The position numbers and the translations under genes are program-made. From positions 43,037 through 107,036 of the forward strand of contig NZ_MRWE01000018.1 of assembly GCF_002093665.1 (NCBI RefSeq): DNA of 64,000 nucleotides, written 5' to 3'. A model generated the notes under the pieces. The model was not told the origin of the DNA and ran no database searches. It was given only the letters and a program-made list of their open reading frames with translations. This stretch comes from Rouxiella badensis (GTDB taxonomy: Bacteria > Pseudomonadota > Gammaproteobacteria > Enterobacterales > Enterobacteriaceae). Shown here one piece after another: positions 10,008 to 19,495 of this stretch (the first letter of the stretch is position 1; every line of letters begins with the position of its first letter).

Positions 10008-10679
10008 TTAGGCGTCTTTGTTGGCCTGCATTTTAGCCTTCAGCGCCTCAATCTGAGCGCTGATTTCGTCATCGGCCTTCAGCTCGGCAAACTGCTGGTC
10101 GAGACTTTTCTTTTTGCCAATACTCATCGACTCCGCTTCGGCTTCCATGCTGTCGATACGGCGCTCGAAGTGTTCAAAACGCGCCATCGCTTCATCAATC
10201 TTGCCGCTGTCCAACTGGCGACGAACGTCGCGCGAGGAAGAGGCCGCCTGATGACGCAAAGTCAGTGCCTGCTGGCGCGCACGCGTTTCAGTCAGCTTGC
10301 TTTCCAACTCGCCAATTTCAGACTTCATGCGGTCCAGCGTTTCTTCAACCGTGATGACTTCATGTTTAAGCGTAGCCACCAGCTCGACGAGTTTTTGTTT
10401 CTCAATCAGAGCCGCACGCGCCAAATCGTCTTTCTCTTTACGCAGCGCCAGTTCGGCTTTGTCTTGCCACTCTTTCTGTTGCGCTTCGCCCTGTTCGATG
10501 CGGCGGTTCAGCTGTTTCTTCTCGGCCAGCGCACGAGCAGACGTTGAGCGCACCTCCACCAGCGTATCTTCCATTTCCTGAATCATCAGGCGCACCAACT
10601 TCTGGGGATCTTCTGCTTTATCAAGCAGGTTATTAATGTTGGCGTTTACGATGTCAGCAAAGCGAGAAAAAATACCCAT
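10008..10679 (-). CDS. pspA: Phage shock protein A (PspA/IM30 family)
   Basis: 223-residue coiled-coil protein starting [25 protein letters not shown], with the N-terminal amphipathic helix that binds stressed membranes. It represses the activator PspF under rest and oligomerises to support the inner membrane under stress (ESCRT-III-like fold). Almost the whole length is helical with heptad character. GAGGAA lies upstream of the chosen ATG; the frame extends nine codons beyond it. Transcription is from the sigma-54 promoter upstream. Confidence 0.96.
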   Translation of the reverse strand: MGIFSRFADIVNANINNLLDKAEDPQKLVRLMIQEMEDTLVEVRSTSARALAEKKQLNRRIEQGEAQQKEWQDKAELALRKEKDDLARAALIEKQKLVELVATLKHEVITVEETLDRMKSEIGELESKLTETRARQQALTLRHQAASSSRDVRRQLDSGKIDEAMARFEHFERRIDSMEAEAESMSIGKKKSLDQQFAELKADDEISAQIEALKAKMQANKDA

Positions 10680-10780
10680 AATCAACGTTCCTCTTTGACT
10701 TTTCATTTAACGGCCAGCTGGCCGACAGTATCGAGACAATCGCCGAGTCGGCGGCCATTGCTGTTAATCCTGCATCAGGT

Positions 10781-10799
10781 ATTACAAGACGCGTGCCAA
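10781..10799 (-). promoter_or_regulatory. Sigma-54 promoter of the psp operon
   Basis: On the minus strand TTGGCACG, four bases, then TTGT: a -24/-12 element with invariant GG and the TTGT variant known at E. coli pspA. It lies about 100 bp before the pspA start, between divergent pspA and pspF. The A/T-rich stretch toward pspF could hold the IHF and PspF upstream activating sites, which I could not place exactly. Confidence 0.85.
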
Positions 10800-10906
10800 C
10801 TTTTTAAATTTATTATCCGACTGAATAAAAACAGTTTTTTTATTTCAGCTTCTGCTAGGCTTACGTCAATGATGATTAAATTAACTAAAGGTTGGTAAAT
10901 TTCACC

Positions 10907-11917
10907 ATGACAGCGACTATTGATAATCTGCTCGGCGAAGCCAACTCCTTTATTGAAGTTCTGGAACAGGTCTCACAGCTTGCAGCCTTAAACAAGCCCG
11001 TGTTGGTGACCGGTGAACGCGGAACGGGTAAGGAACTGATAGCTCACCGTTTACACTATTTGTCCGGCCGCTGGCAGGGGCCTTTTATTTCACTAAACTG
11101 CGCCGCGCTGAATGAGAACCTGCTCGACTCTGAGCTGTTCGGACACGAAGCGGGCGCGTTTACCGGCGCACAGAAGCGTCATCTTGGGCGCTTCGAACGC
11201 GCCGACGGCGGCACGCTGTTCCTCGACGAATTAGCGACCGCGCCGATGCTGGTGCAGGAAAAACTGCTGCGGGTGATCGAATACGGCCACCTTGAACGCG
11301 TAGGAGGAAGCCAGCCGCTCCAGGTCGATGTGCGTCTGGTGTGCGCAACCAACGATGACCTCCCCGCCCTTGCCGCCGCCGGAAAGTTTCGCGCCGACCT
11401 GCTCGACAGGCTGGCCTTCGACGTTATTCAACTGCCGCCGCTGCGCGAGCGTCAGCAAGACATCATGCTGCTGGCAGAACATTTCGCCATTCAGATGTGC
11501 CGCGAACTTTCGCTGCCGCTGTTCCCTGGGTTTACCGAAGAAGCCAAAGATACGCTGCTCGATTACCGCTGGCCGGGCAACGTGCGGGAGCTTAAAAACG
11601 TGGTTGAACGCTCGATGTATCGCCATGGCAACAGTGATACGCCGCTGGACAACATCGTTATCAATCCTTTTAGCCAACAAAAAGAAAAGCAGGCTCCACG
11701 TGCGCAGGACGAGGACGCCCCTTTCGCCCTGCCTACGCTGCCGGTAGACAGTAAAAGCTGGCTAAATACGGTGGAGGCGAACTTGATTGAGCAGGCGCTT
11801 CGACAGGCAAAATTCAACCAGCGGCGTGCAGCGGATTTGCTAGGCCTGACCTATCACCAGCTCAGAGGAATGTTGAAAAAACACGGGATGCAGGTCAATG
11901 CACAGGAAGAAAACTGA
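10907..11917 (+). CDS. pspF: Psp operon sigma-54 activator PspF
   Basis: Enhancer-binding AAA+ activator without a receiver domain; PspA binds and inhibits it. The ATG at 10907 gives 336 residues (MTATIDNLLGEANSF), aligning with E. coli PspF; a TTG five codons upstream abuts the AAAGG ribosome site and is rejected. Walker A GERGTGKE is at 36-43, the sigma-54-contacting loop GAFTGA at 83-88, then the GTLFLDE Walker B and a C-terminal Fis-type helix-turn-helix (RRAADLLGLTYHQLRGMLKKH). It is divergent from pspA, as in E. coli. Confidence 0.95.
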   Translation: MTATIDNLLGEANSFIEVLEQVSQLAALNKPVLVTGERGTGKELIAHRLHYLSGRWQGPFISLNCAALNENLLDSELFGHEAGAFTGAQKRHLGRFERADGGTLFLDELATAPMLVQEKLLRVIEYGHLERVGGSQPLQVDVRLVCATNDDLPALAAAGKFRADLLDRLAFDVIQLPPLRERQQDIMLLAEHFAIQMCRELSLPLFPGFTEEAKDTLLDYRWPGNVRELKNVVERSMYRHGNSDTPLDNIVINPFSQQKEKQAPRAQDEDAPFALPTLPVDSKSWLNTVEANLIEQALRQAKFNQRRAADLLGLTYHQLRGMLKKHGMQVNAQEEN

Positions 11918-11939
11918 GGTAAAGCATTAAATTGCAGGC

Positions 11940-12041
11940 AAAAAAAAGCCAGCACCCGAGCTGGCTAAGTCATACTGGAAGCAATGTGAGCAATGTCGTA
12001 TCAACTGAATAACGTCCCGGGCGGGTCGTGTCCCAGTCGAT
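11940..12041 (-). ncRNA. ryhB: RyhB-like iron-stress small RNA
   Basis: The minus strand carries CGACATTGCTCACATTGC (within 11974-11998) followed by TTCCAGTA, the conserved RyhB core used for target pairing and Hfq binding. It then has a Rho-independent terminator (AGCCAGC / GCTGGCT, 11947-11966) followed by eight U residues. E. coli RyhB has the same core and nearly the same terminator hairpin; the 5' arm here differs. The 5' end is inferred from the promoter (TATCAT at 12048-12053, TTTACA at 12072-12077, 18-bp spacer). RyhB represses iron-using proteins when iron is scarce. It lies between pspF and sapA, unlike in E. coli. Confidence 0.9.
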
Positions 12042-12048
12042 GAGAAGA

Positions 12049-12063
12049 TGATAATAGTTATCA
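12049..12063. promoter_or_regulatory. Fur box at the ryhB promoter
   Basis: TGATAATAGTTATCA is a 7-1-7 Fur palindrome with one mismatch from TGATAATnATTATCA. It overlaps the inferred -10 element, so iron-loaded Fur should repress this sRNA. The same 15-mer recurs at 58212-58226. Confidence 0.88.
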
Positions 12064-12212
12064 GTACACTCTGTAAAGGGGTTTGTTGAGAATTTTTCTC
12101 ATTACCATACAGAATCTGCGGCTACTCTTGGTGCGAATGTTTGCGCAATGATTGGGGTGTCTGGCAGAGTGCGGTACACTTAGCAGATTGCTTACTTACA
12201 TTTGAAGCCCTT

Positions 12213-13949
12213 ATGCGTCGTTTAACCCTTTGGATGCAGTCCCTTGCCGGTTTGTCTTCGGCATGTTTTGCTGCCGTTACGCTGGCGGCAGCAACGCCTG
12301 CTGCCAATCATGATAGCGTAAAAACGCATCCAGCCCCGTCGTCGATGGCGACCCACGATGTCCGTCAAAGCGGATTCGTCTACTGTGTCAACGGCATGGT
12401 GAACACCTTTAATCCGCAGAAAGCCAGCAGCGGGGTCATTATCGACACCCTGGCCGCGCAGCTCTATGACCGTCTGCTGGACGTCGACCCGTACACCTAT
12501 CGCCTGATCCCACAGCTTGCGCAAAGCTGGGAAGTGCTTGATAACGGCGCGACCTACCGTTTCCATTTGCGTAAAGACGTGCCTTTCCAAACCACGCCCT
12601 GGTTTACCCCGACGCGCATGATGAACGCCGATGACGTGGTGTTCAGCATTGAGCGGGTGATTGACGACAATAATCACTACCACAACGTTAACGGCAGCGA
12701 TTACCCCTATTTTGACAGTTTGCAGTTTGCCAAGACGGTCAAGAGCGTGCGTAAAATCGACGACTATACCGTTGAATTTAAATTGAATAACCCGGATGCC
12801 TCCTTCCTGTGGCATCTCGCCACGCACTATGCGCCAGTGCTGTCGGCTGAATACGCCGACAAACTGCAAAAAAGTGGCAATGAAGAGCAAATCGATCGCC
12901 AGCCGGTCGGTACCGGCCCCTTCCAGCTTTCCGGCTTCCGCGCGGGCCAGTACGTGCGCCTCGCCCGTAACGGCAAATACTGGAAGGGCGTGCCGCGTAT
13001 GCAGCAGGTGGTTATCGATATGGGCGTCGGCGGCACGGGACGTTTGTCCAAGCTGCTCACCGGCGAATGCGACGTGTTGGCCTATCCGGCCGCCAGTCAG
13101 CTGTCTATTCTGCGCGATGACCCGCGCCTGCGCCTGACGCTGCGCCCCGGCATGAATGTGGCTTATCTGGCGTTTAACACCGGTAAGCCGCCGCTGGACG
13201 ATGCGCGCGTACGCGAAGCTATCGCGCTGGCTATCAACAATCAGCGCCTGATGCAGTCGATTTATTACGGCACCGCAGAGACCGCAGCGTCGGTGTTACC
13301 GCGCGCCTCCTGGGCCTACGACAGCAACGCCAAAGTCACTGAATATAATCCGGCCAAGGCGCGACAAATCCTCGACAGCCTCGGCAAAAAAGATCTCGTG
13401 TTGCATCTGTGGGTGCCGATTATTTCGCAGTCCTATAATCCTAGCCCGCTCAAAACCGCCGAGCTTATCCAGGCCGACCTGGCGCAGGTGGGCATTAAAG
13501 TGATTATCGTGCCGGTCGAGGGGCGTTTTCAGGAAGCGCGGCTGATGGAGATGAATCATGACCTGACGCTGTCCGGCTGGTCCACCGACAGTAATGACCC
13601 CGACAGCTTCTTCCGTCCTGTGCTGAGCTGCGCGGCAATTCGCTCGCAGACCAACTATGCTCACTGGTGCAGCCCCGAATTTGACGCGCTGCTTCATCAG
13701 GCATTGCTCTCGCAGCAGCTGTCCCAGCGCATCGACTATTATCAGCAGGCGCAGGCCATTCTTGAGAAACAGCTGCCGGTGTTGCCGCTGGCTTCCTCAC
13801 TGCGTTTGCAGGCCTATCGTTATGATATTAAAGGGTTGGTGCTCAGTCCGTTTGGCAACTCCTCCTTCGCTGGCGTTTATCGAGATTCGAACGGTATCAA
13901 CAATGATGCCAGCGACGAAGGTCCTGTAGTGGTGGAGAAGAAACCGTGA
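12213..13949 (+). CDS. sapA: SapA periplasmic solute-binding protein
   Basis: Periplasmic binding component of the Sap ABC transporter, linked to antimicrobial-peptide resistance and, in E. coli, to putrescine export. The ATG at 12213 gives 578 residues with a signal peptide ([20 protein letters not shown] then an Ala-rich cleavage region). The SBP family 5 body begins near [24 protein letters not shown] start 24 codons upstream is in frame but would bury the signal sequence. The conserved Cys pair and the C-terminal [16 protein letters not shown] are as in SapA. It starts a five-gene operon and overlaps sapB by 4 bp. Confidence 0.94.
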   Translation: MRRLTLWMQSLAGLSSACFAAVTLAAATPAANHDSVKTHPAPSSMATHDVRQSGFVYCVNGMVNTFNPQKASSGVIIDTLAAQLYDRLLDVDPYTYRLIPQLAQSWEVLDNGATYRFHLRKDVPFQTTPWFTPTRMMNADDVVFSIERVIDDNNHYHNVNGSDYPYFDSLQFAKTVKSVRKIDDYTVEFKLNNPDASFLWHLATHYAPVLSAEYADKLQKSGNEEQIDRQPVGTGPFQLSGFRAGQYVRLARNGKYWKGVPRMQQVVIDMGVGGTGRLSKLLTGECDVLAYPAASQLSILRDDPRLRLTLRPGMNVAYLAFNTGKPPLDDARVREAIALAINNQRLMQSIYYGTAETAASVLPRASWAYDSNAKVTEYNPAKARQILDSLGKKDLVLHLWVPIISQSYNPSPLKTAELIQADLAQVGIKVIIVPVEGRFQEARLMEMNHDLTLSGWSTDSNDPDSFFRPVLSCAAIRSQTNYAHWCSPEFDALLHQALLSQQLSQRIDYYQQAQAILEKQLPVLPLASSLRLQAYRYDIKGLVLSPFGNSSFAGVYRDSNGINNDASDEGPVVVEKKP

Positions 13950-14911
13950 TTATCTTTATTTTACGCCGCATGCTGCTGCTGGTGATTACGCTGTTTCTGC
14001 TCAGCCTGGTGGCGTTTAGCCTGAGCTATTTCACGCCCCATGCCCCTTTACAGGGCGCTTCACTGTGGGATGCCTACCGTTTCTTCTTTATTGGCATTTG
14101 CCAATTTGATTTTGGCGTGTCGAGCATCAACGGTGAGCCGATTGGCGAGCAGTTACTTAGCGTGTTCCCGGCCACCATGGAACTGTGCGTCCTGGCGTTT
14201 TTCCTCGCCCTGCTGGTAGGCATTCCTCTCGGCATTACTGCGGGTGTCATGCGAGGAAAATGGCCGGACGTGGCTATCAGCACTCTCGCCCTGCTCGGCT
14301 TCTCGATTCCTATCTTCTGGCTCGCGCTGCTGTTGATGCTGTTCTTTTCGCTCCAGCTCGGCTGGCTGCCGGTTTCAGGCCGTATCGACCTGCTGTATCA
14401 GCTCAAAACGGTCACCGGCTTTGCGCTGATTGACGCCTGGCTGTCTCACTCGCCCTACCGCCATGAGATGATTGTCAGTGCGATTAAGCACATGATCCTG
14501 CCCATTGCTGCACTGGCGGTCGCGCCGACCACGGAGGTTATTCGCCTGATGCGCATCAGCACCGACGACGTGCTGTCGAAAAACTACATTAAGGCGGCGG
14601 CAACGCGTGGCCTGTCTCGCTTTACCATTATTCGCCGCCACGTGCTGCACAACGCACTGCCGCCAATTATCCCGCAGCTCGGCCTGCAATTCTCGACCAT
14701 GCTGACGCTGGCGATGATAACCGAGGTGGTCTTTAACTGGCCGGGACTGGGCCGCTGGCTGGTTAACGCGATTCGCCAGCAGGACTACGCGGCGATTTCA
14801 GCCGGTGTCATGGTGGCGGGAACCTTGGTCATTCTGGTCAACGTACTTTCCGACATTCTAGGCGCGATGCTGAACCCATTGAAACATAAGGAATGGTATG
14901 CCTTTAGATAA
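13946..14911 (+). CDS. sapB: SapB ABC-transporter permease
   Basis: Inner-membrane permease of the Sap system (321 residues). It begins with GTG overlapping the sapA stop (GTGA). It has an N-terminal membrane helix, the SapB-typical [17 protein letters not shown] segment, five further hydrophobic segments, and the EAA-type cytoplasmic loop [22 protein letters not shown] that docks to the ATPase. It is a member of the DppB/OppB family. Confidence 0.94.
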   Translation: MIIFILRRMLLLVITLFLLSLVAFSLSYFTPHAPLQGASLWDAYRFFFIGICQFDFGVSSINGEPIGEQLLSVFPATMELCVLAFFLALLVGIPLGITAGVMRGKWPDVAISTLALLGFSIPIFWLALLLMLFFSLQLGWLPVSGRIDLLYQLKTVTGFALIDAWLSHSPYRHEMIVSAIKHMILPIAALAVAPTTEVIRLMRISTDDVLSKNYIKAAATRGLSRFTIIRRHVLHNALPPIIPQLGLQFSTMLTLAMITEVVFNWPGLGRWLVNAIRQQDYAAISAGVMVAGTLVILVNVLSDILGAMLNPLKHKEWYAFR

Positions 14912-15788
14912 CGTATACCGTGAAAAACAGGCGCCCAGCACCCTGCGCTACACCTGGCGTATTTTTTATCGTGACAGCCTGTCGATGATTGGCTTTTACG
15001 GCGTGATTGGGCTGCTATTCCTGTGTATTTTTGGCAGCCTGCTCGCACCTTACCAGCTCGATCAGCAGTTTCTGGGGTATCAACTGCTGCCGCCTTCGTG
15101 GTCACGCTATGGTGATGTTTCGTTCTTTCTCGGGACCGACGATTTAGGGCGAGACCTGCTGAGCCGCATTCTGAGCGGTGCAGCGCCAACGATTGGCGGT
15201 GCCTTCCTGGTCACGCTGGCCGCGTCCGTGTGTGCCATCATCATTGGCGTATTGGCGGGGATTACCCGCGGTATCCGCTCGGCGGTGCTGAACCACATTC
15301 TCGATACGCTGCTGTCTATCCCTTCTCTGCTGCTGGCCATTGTGGTGGTTGCGTTTATCGGGCCTAAGCTCGAACACGCCTATCTTGCCGTCTGGCTCGC
15401 GCTGCTGCCGCGCATGGCGCGCACGCTTTACGTTGCCGTGCATGACGAGATGGAGAAAGAGTATGTGGTCGCGGTGCGTCTCGACGGCGCAACCACGCTG
15501 CAAATTCTGCGCTATGCGGTACTGCCAAACATCGTAGCCGTGCTGGTGACCGAGTTCACCCGTTCCGTGTCGATGGCGATTATGGACATTGCCGCGCTCG
15601 GCTTCCTCGACCTCGGCGCACAGCTTCCGTCTCCGGAATGGGGTGCCATGCTGGGGGACTCGCTGGAGCTGGTTTACGTCGCGCCCTGGACCGTGATGCT
15701 GCCCGGTGCGGCAATCCTGATTAGCGTGTTATTAATCAATCTGTTGGGCGATGGCGTGCGTCGCGCGATTATTGCAGGGGTGAAATAA
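14898..15788 (+). CDS. sapC: SapC ABC-transporter permease
   Basis: Second permease of the Sap transporter (296 residues), DppC/OppC type. The N-terminal cytoplasmic stretch and first membrane helix are followed by [19 protein letters not shown], a motif of this permease class, then a binding-protein-dependent transport domain with an EAA-type loop ([22 protein letters not shown]). It starts 14 bp inside the end of sapB, indicating coupled translation. Confidence 0.94.
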   Translation: MPLDNVYREKQAPSTLRYTWRIFYRDSLSMIGFYGVIGLLFLCIFGSLLAPYQLDQQFLGYQLLPPSWSRYGDVSFFLGTDDLGRDLLSRILSGAAPTIGGAFLVTLAASVCAIIIGVLAGITRGIRSAVLNHILDTLLSIPSLLLAIVVVAFIGPKLEHAYLAVWLALLPRMARTLYVAVHDEMEKEYVVAVRLDGATTLQILRYAVLPNIVAVLVTEFTRSVSMAIMDIAALGFLDLGAQLPSPEWGAMLGDSLELVYVAPWTVMLPGAAILISVLLINLLGDGVRRAIIAGVK

Positions 15789-16780
15789 TGCCGTTACTGG
15801 ATATTCGCAATCTGACTATCGAATTCATGACCTCGGACGGCCCGGTGAAGGCCGTCGATCGCGTCAGCATCACGCTGACCGCGGGAGAGGTTCGCGGACT
15901 GGTTGGGGAATCTGGCTCAGGCAAGAGCCTGATTGCCAAGGCAATTTGTGGCGTAACCAAAGACAACTGGCGCGTTACCGCCGACCGTATGCGCTTCGAC
16001 GACATCGACCTGCTCCAGCTCAGCCCGCGTGAACGCCGCAAGCTGATTGGTCATAACATCTCGATGATTTTCCAGGAGCCACAGTCGTGCCTTGACCCTT
16101 CCGAGAGTATCGGTCGTCAGTTGATTCAGGCTATTCCGGGCTGGACCTATAAAGGTCTTTGGTATCAGCGTTTTATGTGGCGTAAACGTCGCGCTATCGA
16201 ACTGCTGCACCGCGTGGGGATCAAGGACCATAAAGACATCATGGCCAGCTTCCCCTACGAGCTCACCGAGGGTGAATGCCAGAAGGTGATGATTGCTATC
16301 GCGCTTGCCAACCAGCCGCGACTGCTGATTGCCGATGAGCCAACCAACGCGATGGAGCCGACCACGCAGGCACAGATTTTCCGTCTACTGGCGCGACTCA
16401 ACCAGAACAACAACACCACCATTCTGCTGATCAGCCATGACTTGCAGATGATGAGCAAGTGGGCCAACCGGGTTAACGTGCTTTACTGCGGGCAAACGGT
16501 GGAAAGCGCGATGTGCGAGGACTTGCTCGCGGCGCCGCATCACCCTTATACCCAGGCGCTTATCCGCGCGATGCCGGACTTTGGCCACTCTCTGCCGCAC
16601 AAGAGCCGCCTTAACACGCTGCCCGGCGCTATTCCCTCGCTTGAGCATCTTCCCATCGGTTGCCGCCTAGGGCCACGCTGCCCTTACGCACAGAAGAAAT
16701 GCATTGAGACGCCGCGCCTGCGCCTGGCCAAGACTCACGCCTATGCCTGCCACTTCCCGCTCAATATGGAGGAGCAATAA
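15788..16780 (+). CDS. sapD: SapD ABC-transporter ATPase
   Basis: Nucleotide-binding subunit, 330 residues. Walker A GESGSGKS is near residue 39. The family's variant ABC signature region reads [16 protein letters not shown] rather than LSGGQ. Walker [16 protein letters not shown] and the switch His in LLISHDL follow. The C-terminal oligopeptide-transporter domain includes the Cys cluster [14 protein letters not shown], which binds Fe-S or metal in related proteins. It overlaps sapC by 1 bp (TAATG). In E. coli SapD also supports Trk potassium uptake. Confidence 0.94.
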   Translation: MPLLDIRNLTIEFMTSDGPVKAVDRVSITLTAGEVRGLVGESGSGKSLIAKAICGVTKDNWRVTADRMRFDDIDLLQLSPRERRKLIGHNISMIFQEPQSCLDPSESIGRQLIQAIPGWTYKGLWYQRFMWRKRRAIELLHRVGIKDHKDIMASFPYELTEGECQKVMIAIALANQPRLLIADEPTNAMEPTTQAQIFRLLARLNQNNNTTILLISHDLQMMSKWANRVNVLYCGQTVESAMCEDLLAAPHHPYTQALIRAMPDFGHSLPHKSRLNTLPGAIPSLEHLPIGCRLGPRCPYAQKKCIETPRLRLAKTHAYACHFPLNMEEQ

Positions 16781-17592
16781 TGGCTGAGACACTGCTCGAG
16801 GTCAGAAACCTGTGCAAAACTTTCCGCTATCGTACGGGACTGTTTCGCAAGATGAATTTGCAGGCGGTCAAGCCGGTAAACTTCACGCTGCGTGCAAAAC
16901 AAACGCTGGCGATCATCGGTGAAAACGGCTCCGGTAAATCCACGCTGGCAAAAATGCTGGCGGGAATGATTGAGCCGACCGACGGTGAGATCCTGGTTGA
17001 AGACAAGAGCCTGAAGTTTGGTGATTATCGCCAGCGCAGTCAGACTATCCGCATGATTTTTCAGGATCCGACGACGTCGTTGAACCCACGTCAGCGGATC
17101 GGACAAATTCTTGAAGCGCCGCTGCGCCTGACGAGCAGTATGGAAGCGCACGATCGTGAAGTGCGCATTAACCAAACGCTGCGTCAGGTCGGTTTGCTGC
17201 CGGACCACGCCAATTATTATCCGCATATGCTGGCCTCCGGGCAGGTGCAGCGCGTGGCGTTGGCGCGTGCACTGATTCTGCAACCCAAGGTCATCGTTGC
17301 CGACGAAGCGCTGGCGTCGCTGGACATGTCGATGCGTTCGCAAATCATCAACATGATGCTGGAATTGCAGGAAAAGCACGAAATTTCATACATTTATGTC
17401 ACACAACATCTTGGCATGATGAAACATATTAGCGATCAGGTGCTGGTGATGCACAATGGCGAAGTGGTGGAACGGGGGATTACTGAGGAAGTATTGGCCT
17501 CGCCGCAGCATGACCTCACCCGCAGACTGGTGGCCAGCCACTTTGGTGAGTCGCTCAACGCGGATGCATCGCGTCGGGACGGTAAAGCGTAG
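16780..17592 (+). CDS. sapF: SapF ABC-transporter ATPase
   Basis: Second nucleotide-binding subunit of Sap (270 residues). Walker A GENGSGKS is near residue 48. The signature region is degenerate (MLASGQVQRVALARAL), Walker B is VIVADEALASLD, and the H-loop position reads YVTQHLGM. It overlaps sapD by 1 bp. It ends the sap operon and a terminator follows. Confidence 0.94.
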   Translation: MAETLLEVRNLCKTFRYRTGLFRKMNLQAVKPVNFTLRAKQTLAIIGENGSGKSTLAKMLAGMIEPTDGEILVEDKSLKFGDYRQRSQTIRMIFQDPTTSLNPRQRIGQILEAPLRLTSSMEAHDREVRINQTLRQVGLLPDHANYYPHMLASGQVQRVALARALILQPKVIVADEALASLDMSMRSQIINMMLELQEKHEISYIYVTQHLGMMKHISDQVLVMHNGEVVERGITEEVLASPQHDLTRRLVASHFGESLNADASRRDGKA

Positions 17593-17599
17593 TTGAAAC

Positions 17600-17651
17600 A
17601 AAGGCGAGCTAGAACCGACGAGGCATAGTCGGTTTTATCTGCCTTTTTTTA
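17600..17651 (+). terminator. Terminator after sapF
   Basis: Inner stem AACCGAC / GTCGGTT (17613-17619 with 17628-17634) is enclosed by AAAGGC / GCCTTT and followed by a T-run. Confidence 0.7.
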
Positions 17652-17756
17652 TTTTACTATTCCTTTTAGCTATGATTTATCACTTAACAGTATTTTATAT
17701 GGCGTGAACGATCGGCAAGGATAGAGTCTGAAATTGCCCTCGCAAAGGACTCGATC

Positions 17757-18932
17757 ATGGAACAACAGCGCCGGGCCGCTATCGATGGTTGGTATCACGA
17801 AACCCAATCCAGCCAGCAGCGGCATACACCATTGGATCCCTGTCAAACTGAACCTGACAGCATTCTCTTAGGTCTTGAACAAAAGATAGAGCCCTCACTG
17901 CGCCGCTTGCTGACTCAGCGCAACGGTTTATTGTTTGCGGCTCAAACCTGTTACAACAAGCTGTTTCCTAAAAGTGTCTCACTCTCACGCTTTCAGACGC
18001 TCTCACTGTACGACAGACTCAGCAGCGCATTGACCGTGGCGCAGGTTACCGGCATTCAGCCGCTCTGTAGCCATTATGCCGCACGCCTTGCCCCGCTCAA
18101 CTGTCCCGACGCCTCTCGTGAAAGCAACATTCGTCAGACTCATCTCGCCCAATACGCCAGACTGCTCGCCACTCAACCGACGCTGATTAATTCTGCGATG
18201 CTTAAGCAGCTCGCCGACGTGGGTCTGAGTCCGCAGGATATTGTGCTGTTCTCACAGCTGATTGGCTTCGTGAGTTTTCAGGCTCGACTGCTGGCGGTGG
18301 TTAATGCGCTGGCAGGCCGTCCGGCAACGGTATTGCCTGGTTTCCCACGGCCAGAAGATAACGACCAGCGCGGGTTCTCCCTGCAGCTGCGCAGCTGGCA
18401 CGCATTTTTGCCGGAGGTCGATCTGCATAAAGCCAGCAAAGAACAGCTGGATGTGCTCGACTTCTGCGCCCCCGACGCACGTGAATCCTCGTTTTATCGC
18501 CTGCTGTTGCAGGATTCCGCCACCCTTGACGCGCTGTCTGCGGTGACAACGCACATTATGCAGCAGCATGGCGATGAAAAATCGGCGCTTAAAGAGTGGG
18601 CTGCCGCTGCCACTTCGCGCATTAACGGCTGCCTGTTCTGTGCCGGTATCCACGGCCGCTATTATCTCGACTGCGGCGGAGAGACCGCGCATATCGACAG
18701 CCTGTTCCAGGACAATGAGGTGAAAAATGTGGCTCAGTCGTCGATTGACCCGCTGGTTAAATCCGTTAAAACCTTAACCCAGGCACCGGAAAAATTTGAT
18801 GCCTCAGCCATCCAGCCACTGGTCAATGCGGGGTATAGCTACCCGCAAATTTTAGACGTTTTATTGAGCAGCGCGCTGTTTAACTGGTTGAATAGACTCA
18901 TCCAGACGCTGGGCGAATCTCGTCCAGCCTAA
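17757..18932 (+). CDS. yciW: Carboxymuconolactone-decarboxylase-fold protein YciW
   Basis: 391-residue cytoplasmic protein. The N-terminal WYHETQSS and DRLSTAL-like segment resemble E. coli YciW, a putative peroxidase tied to cysteine metabolism. Two CMD/AhpD-like helical repeats are suggested (about 85-190 and 245-390). The second holds an AhpD-style CxxC (C292, C295 in RINGCLFCAGIHG), which favours a peroxidase or thiol-redox role. An AAAGGA site precedes the ATG. It is separate from the sap operon by its own leader after the terminator. The gene name rests on remembered similarity. Confidence 0.75.
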   Translation: MEQQRRAAIDGWYHETQSSQQRHTPLDPCQTEPDSILLGLEQKIEPSLRRLLTQRNGLLFAAQTCYNKLFPKSVSLSRFQTLSLYDRLSSALTVAQVTGIQPLCSHYAARLAPLNCPDASRESNIRQTHLAQYARLLATQPTLINSAMLKQLADVGLSPQDIVLFSQLIGFVSFQARLLAVVNALAGRPATVLPGFPRPEDNDQRGFSLQLRSWHAFLPEVDLHKASKEQLDVLDFCAPDARESSFYRLLLQDSATLDALSAVTTHIMQQHGDEKSALKEWAAAATSRINGCLFCAGIHGRYYLDCGGETAHIDSLFQDNEVKNVAQSSIDPLVKSVKTLTQAPEKFDASAIQPLVNAGYSYPQILDVLLSSALFNWLNRLIQTLGESRPA

Positions 18933-19495
18933 GCCAACTGTTATCGTGGTTATTGCAGGGGATCTCTCTCTGCAATGACCGTTTTCTAGTCATCCCTCTC
19001 GCTCCCTACCTCCTCAACTGATACTTGGCTTAATTCCTATCTAAAATTTAGTGTTAAAAAGTGACGAATATCACATTACAATCGTCACCCAAAAAACGCT
19101 TGCAAAATCACAGAGTTTACTTATTTATAAAATCCTGCAAAATATTCTAAAAACAGAGTTTACTCTCAGTTTAATCCGATAAAGTGCCTTCATAAATCTG
19201 ATATTACACTGTGATCCAGCTTTTAAACCCTCGTTATAAATGATTGATTATTAGTCAGGATATAAATTCAACAATTTTATTAAACATAAACTTTAATCCT
19301 GCGTAACAATTCGAACAGAGTTTAATCAGGGGGCGAAGTATAACTGTAACAGGATATGACAAAAAGCTTGCCTGAATACGAAAGATAGTGAACATTACCC
19401 GCCGTCACACATCCTATAACTATGCAAAGCGTGCTTGCCCGCACGACATTTGTAATGCCTGTCCTAGAAACAGGAAGAGATAAAAAGAGGTATTA
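18933..19495 (+). promoter_or_regulatory. Long regulatory leader upstream of dtpA
   Basis: 563 bp without a gene and strongly A/T-rich. It holds a CRP-like site AGTGA-N6-TCACA (19060-19075) and three exact copies of ACAGAGTTTA (19110-19119, 19153-19162, 19315-19324). A short CCTGT/ACAGG hairpin lies just before the dtpA ribosome site. dtpA/tppB transcription is OmpR-linked in E. coli, so the repeats could be regulator half-sites; that is inference. Confidence 0.55.
19059..19077. promoter_or_regulatory. Candidate CRP site
   Basis: AAGTGACGAATATCACATT closely fits TGTGA-N6-TCACA (first base A instead of T). It sits about 420 bp before dtpA and 130 bp after yciW. Confidence 0.55.

Noticed and set aside
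10892..10906. TTG start for pspF
   Set aside because: It abuts the AAAGG site with no spacing, and the ATG at 10907 aligns with the E. coli protein.
12141..12212. TTG start for sapA giving 602 residues
   Set aside because: It would place 24 non-hydrophobic residues before a clear signal peptide.
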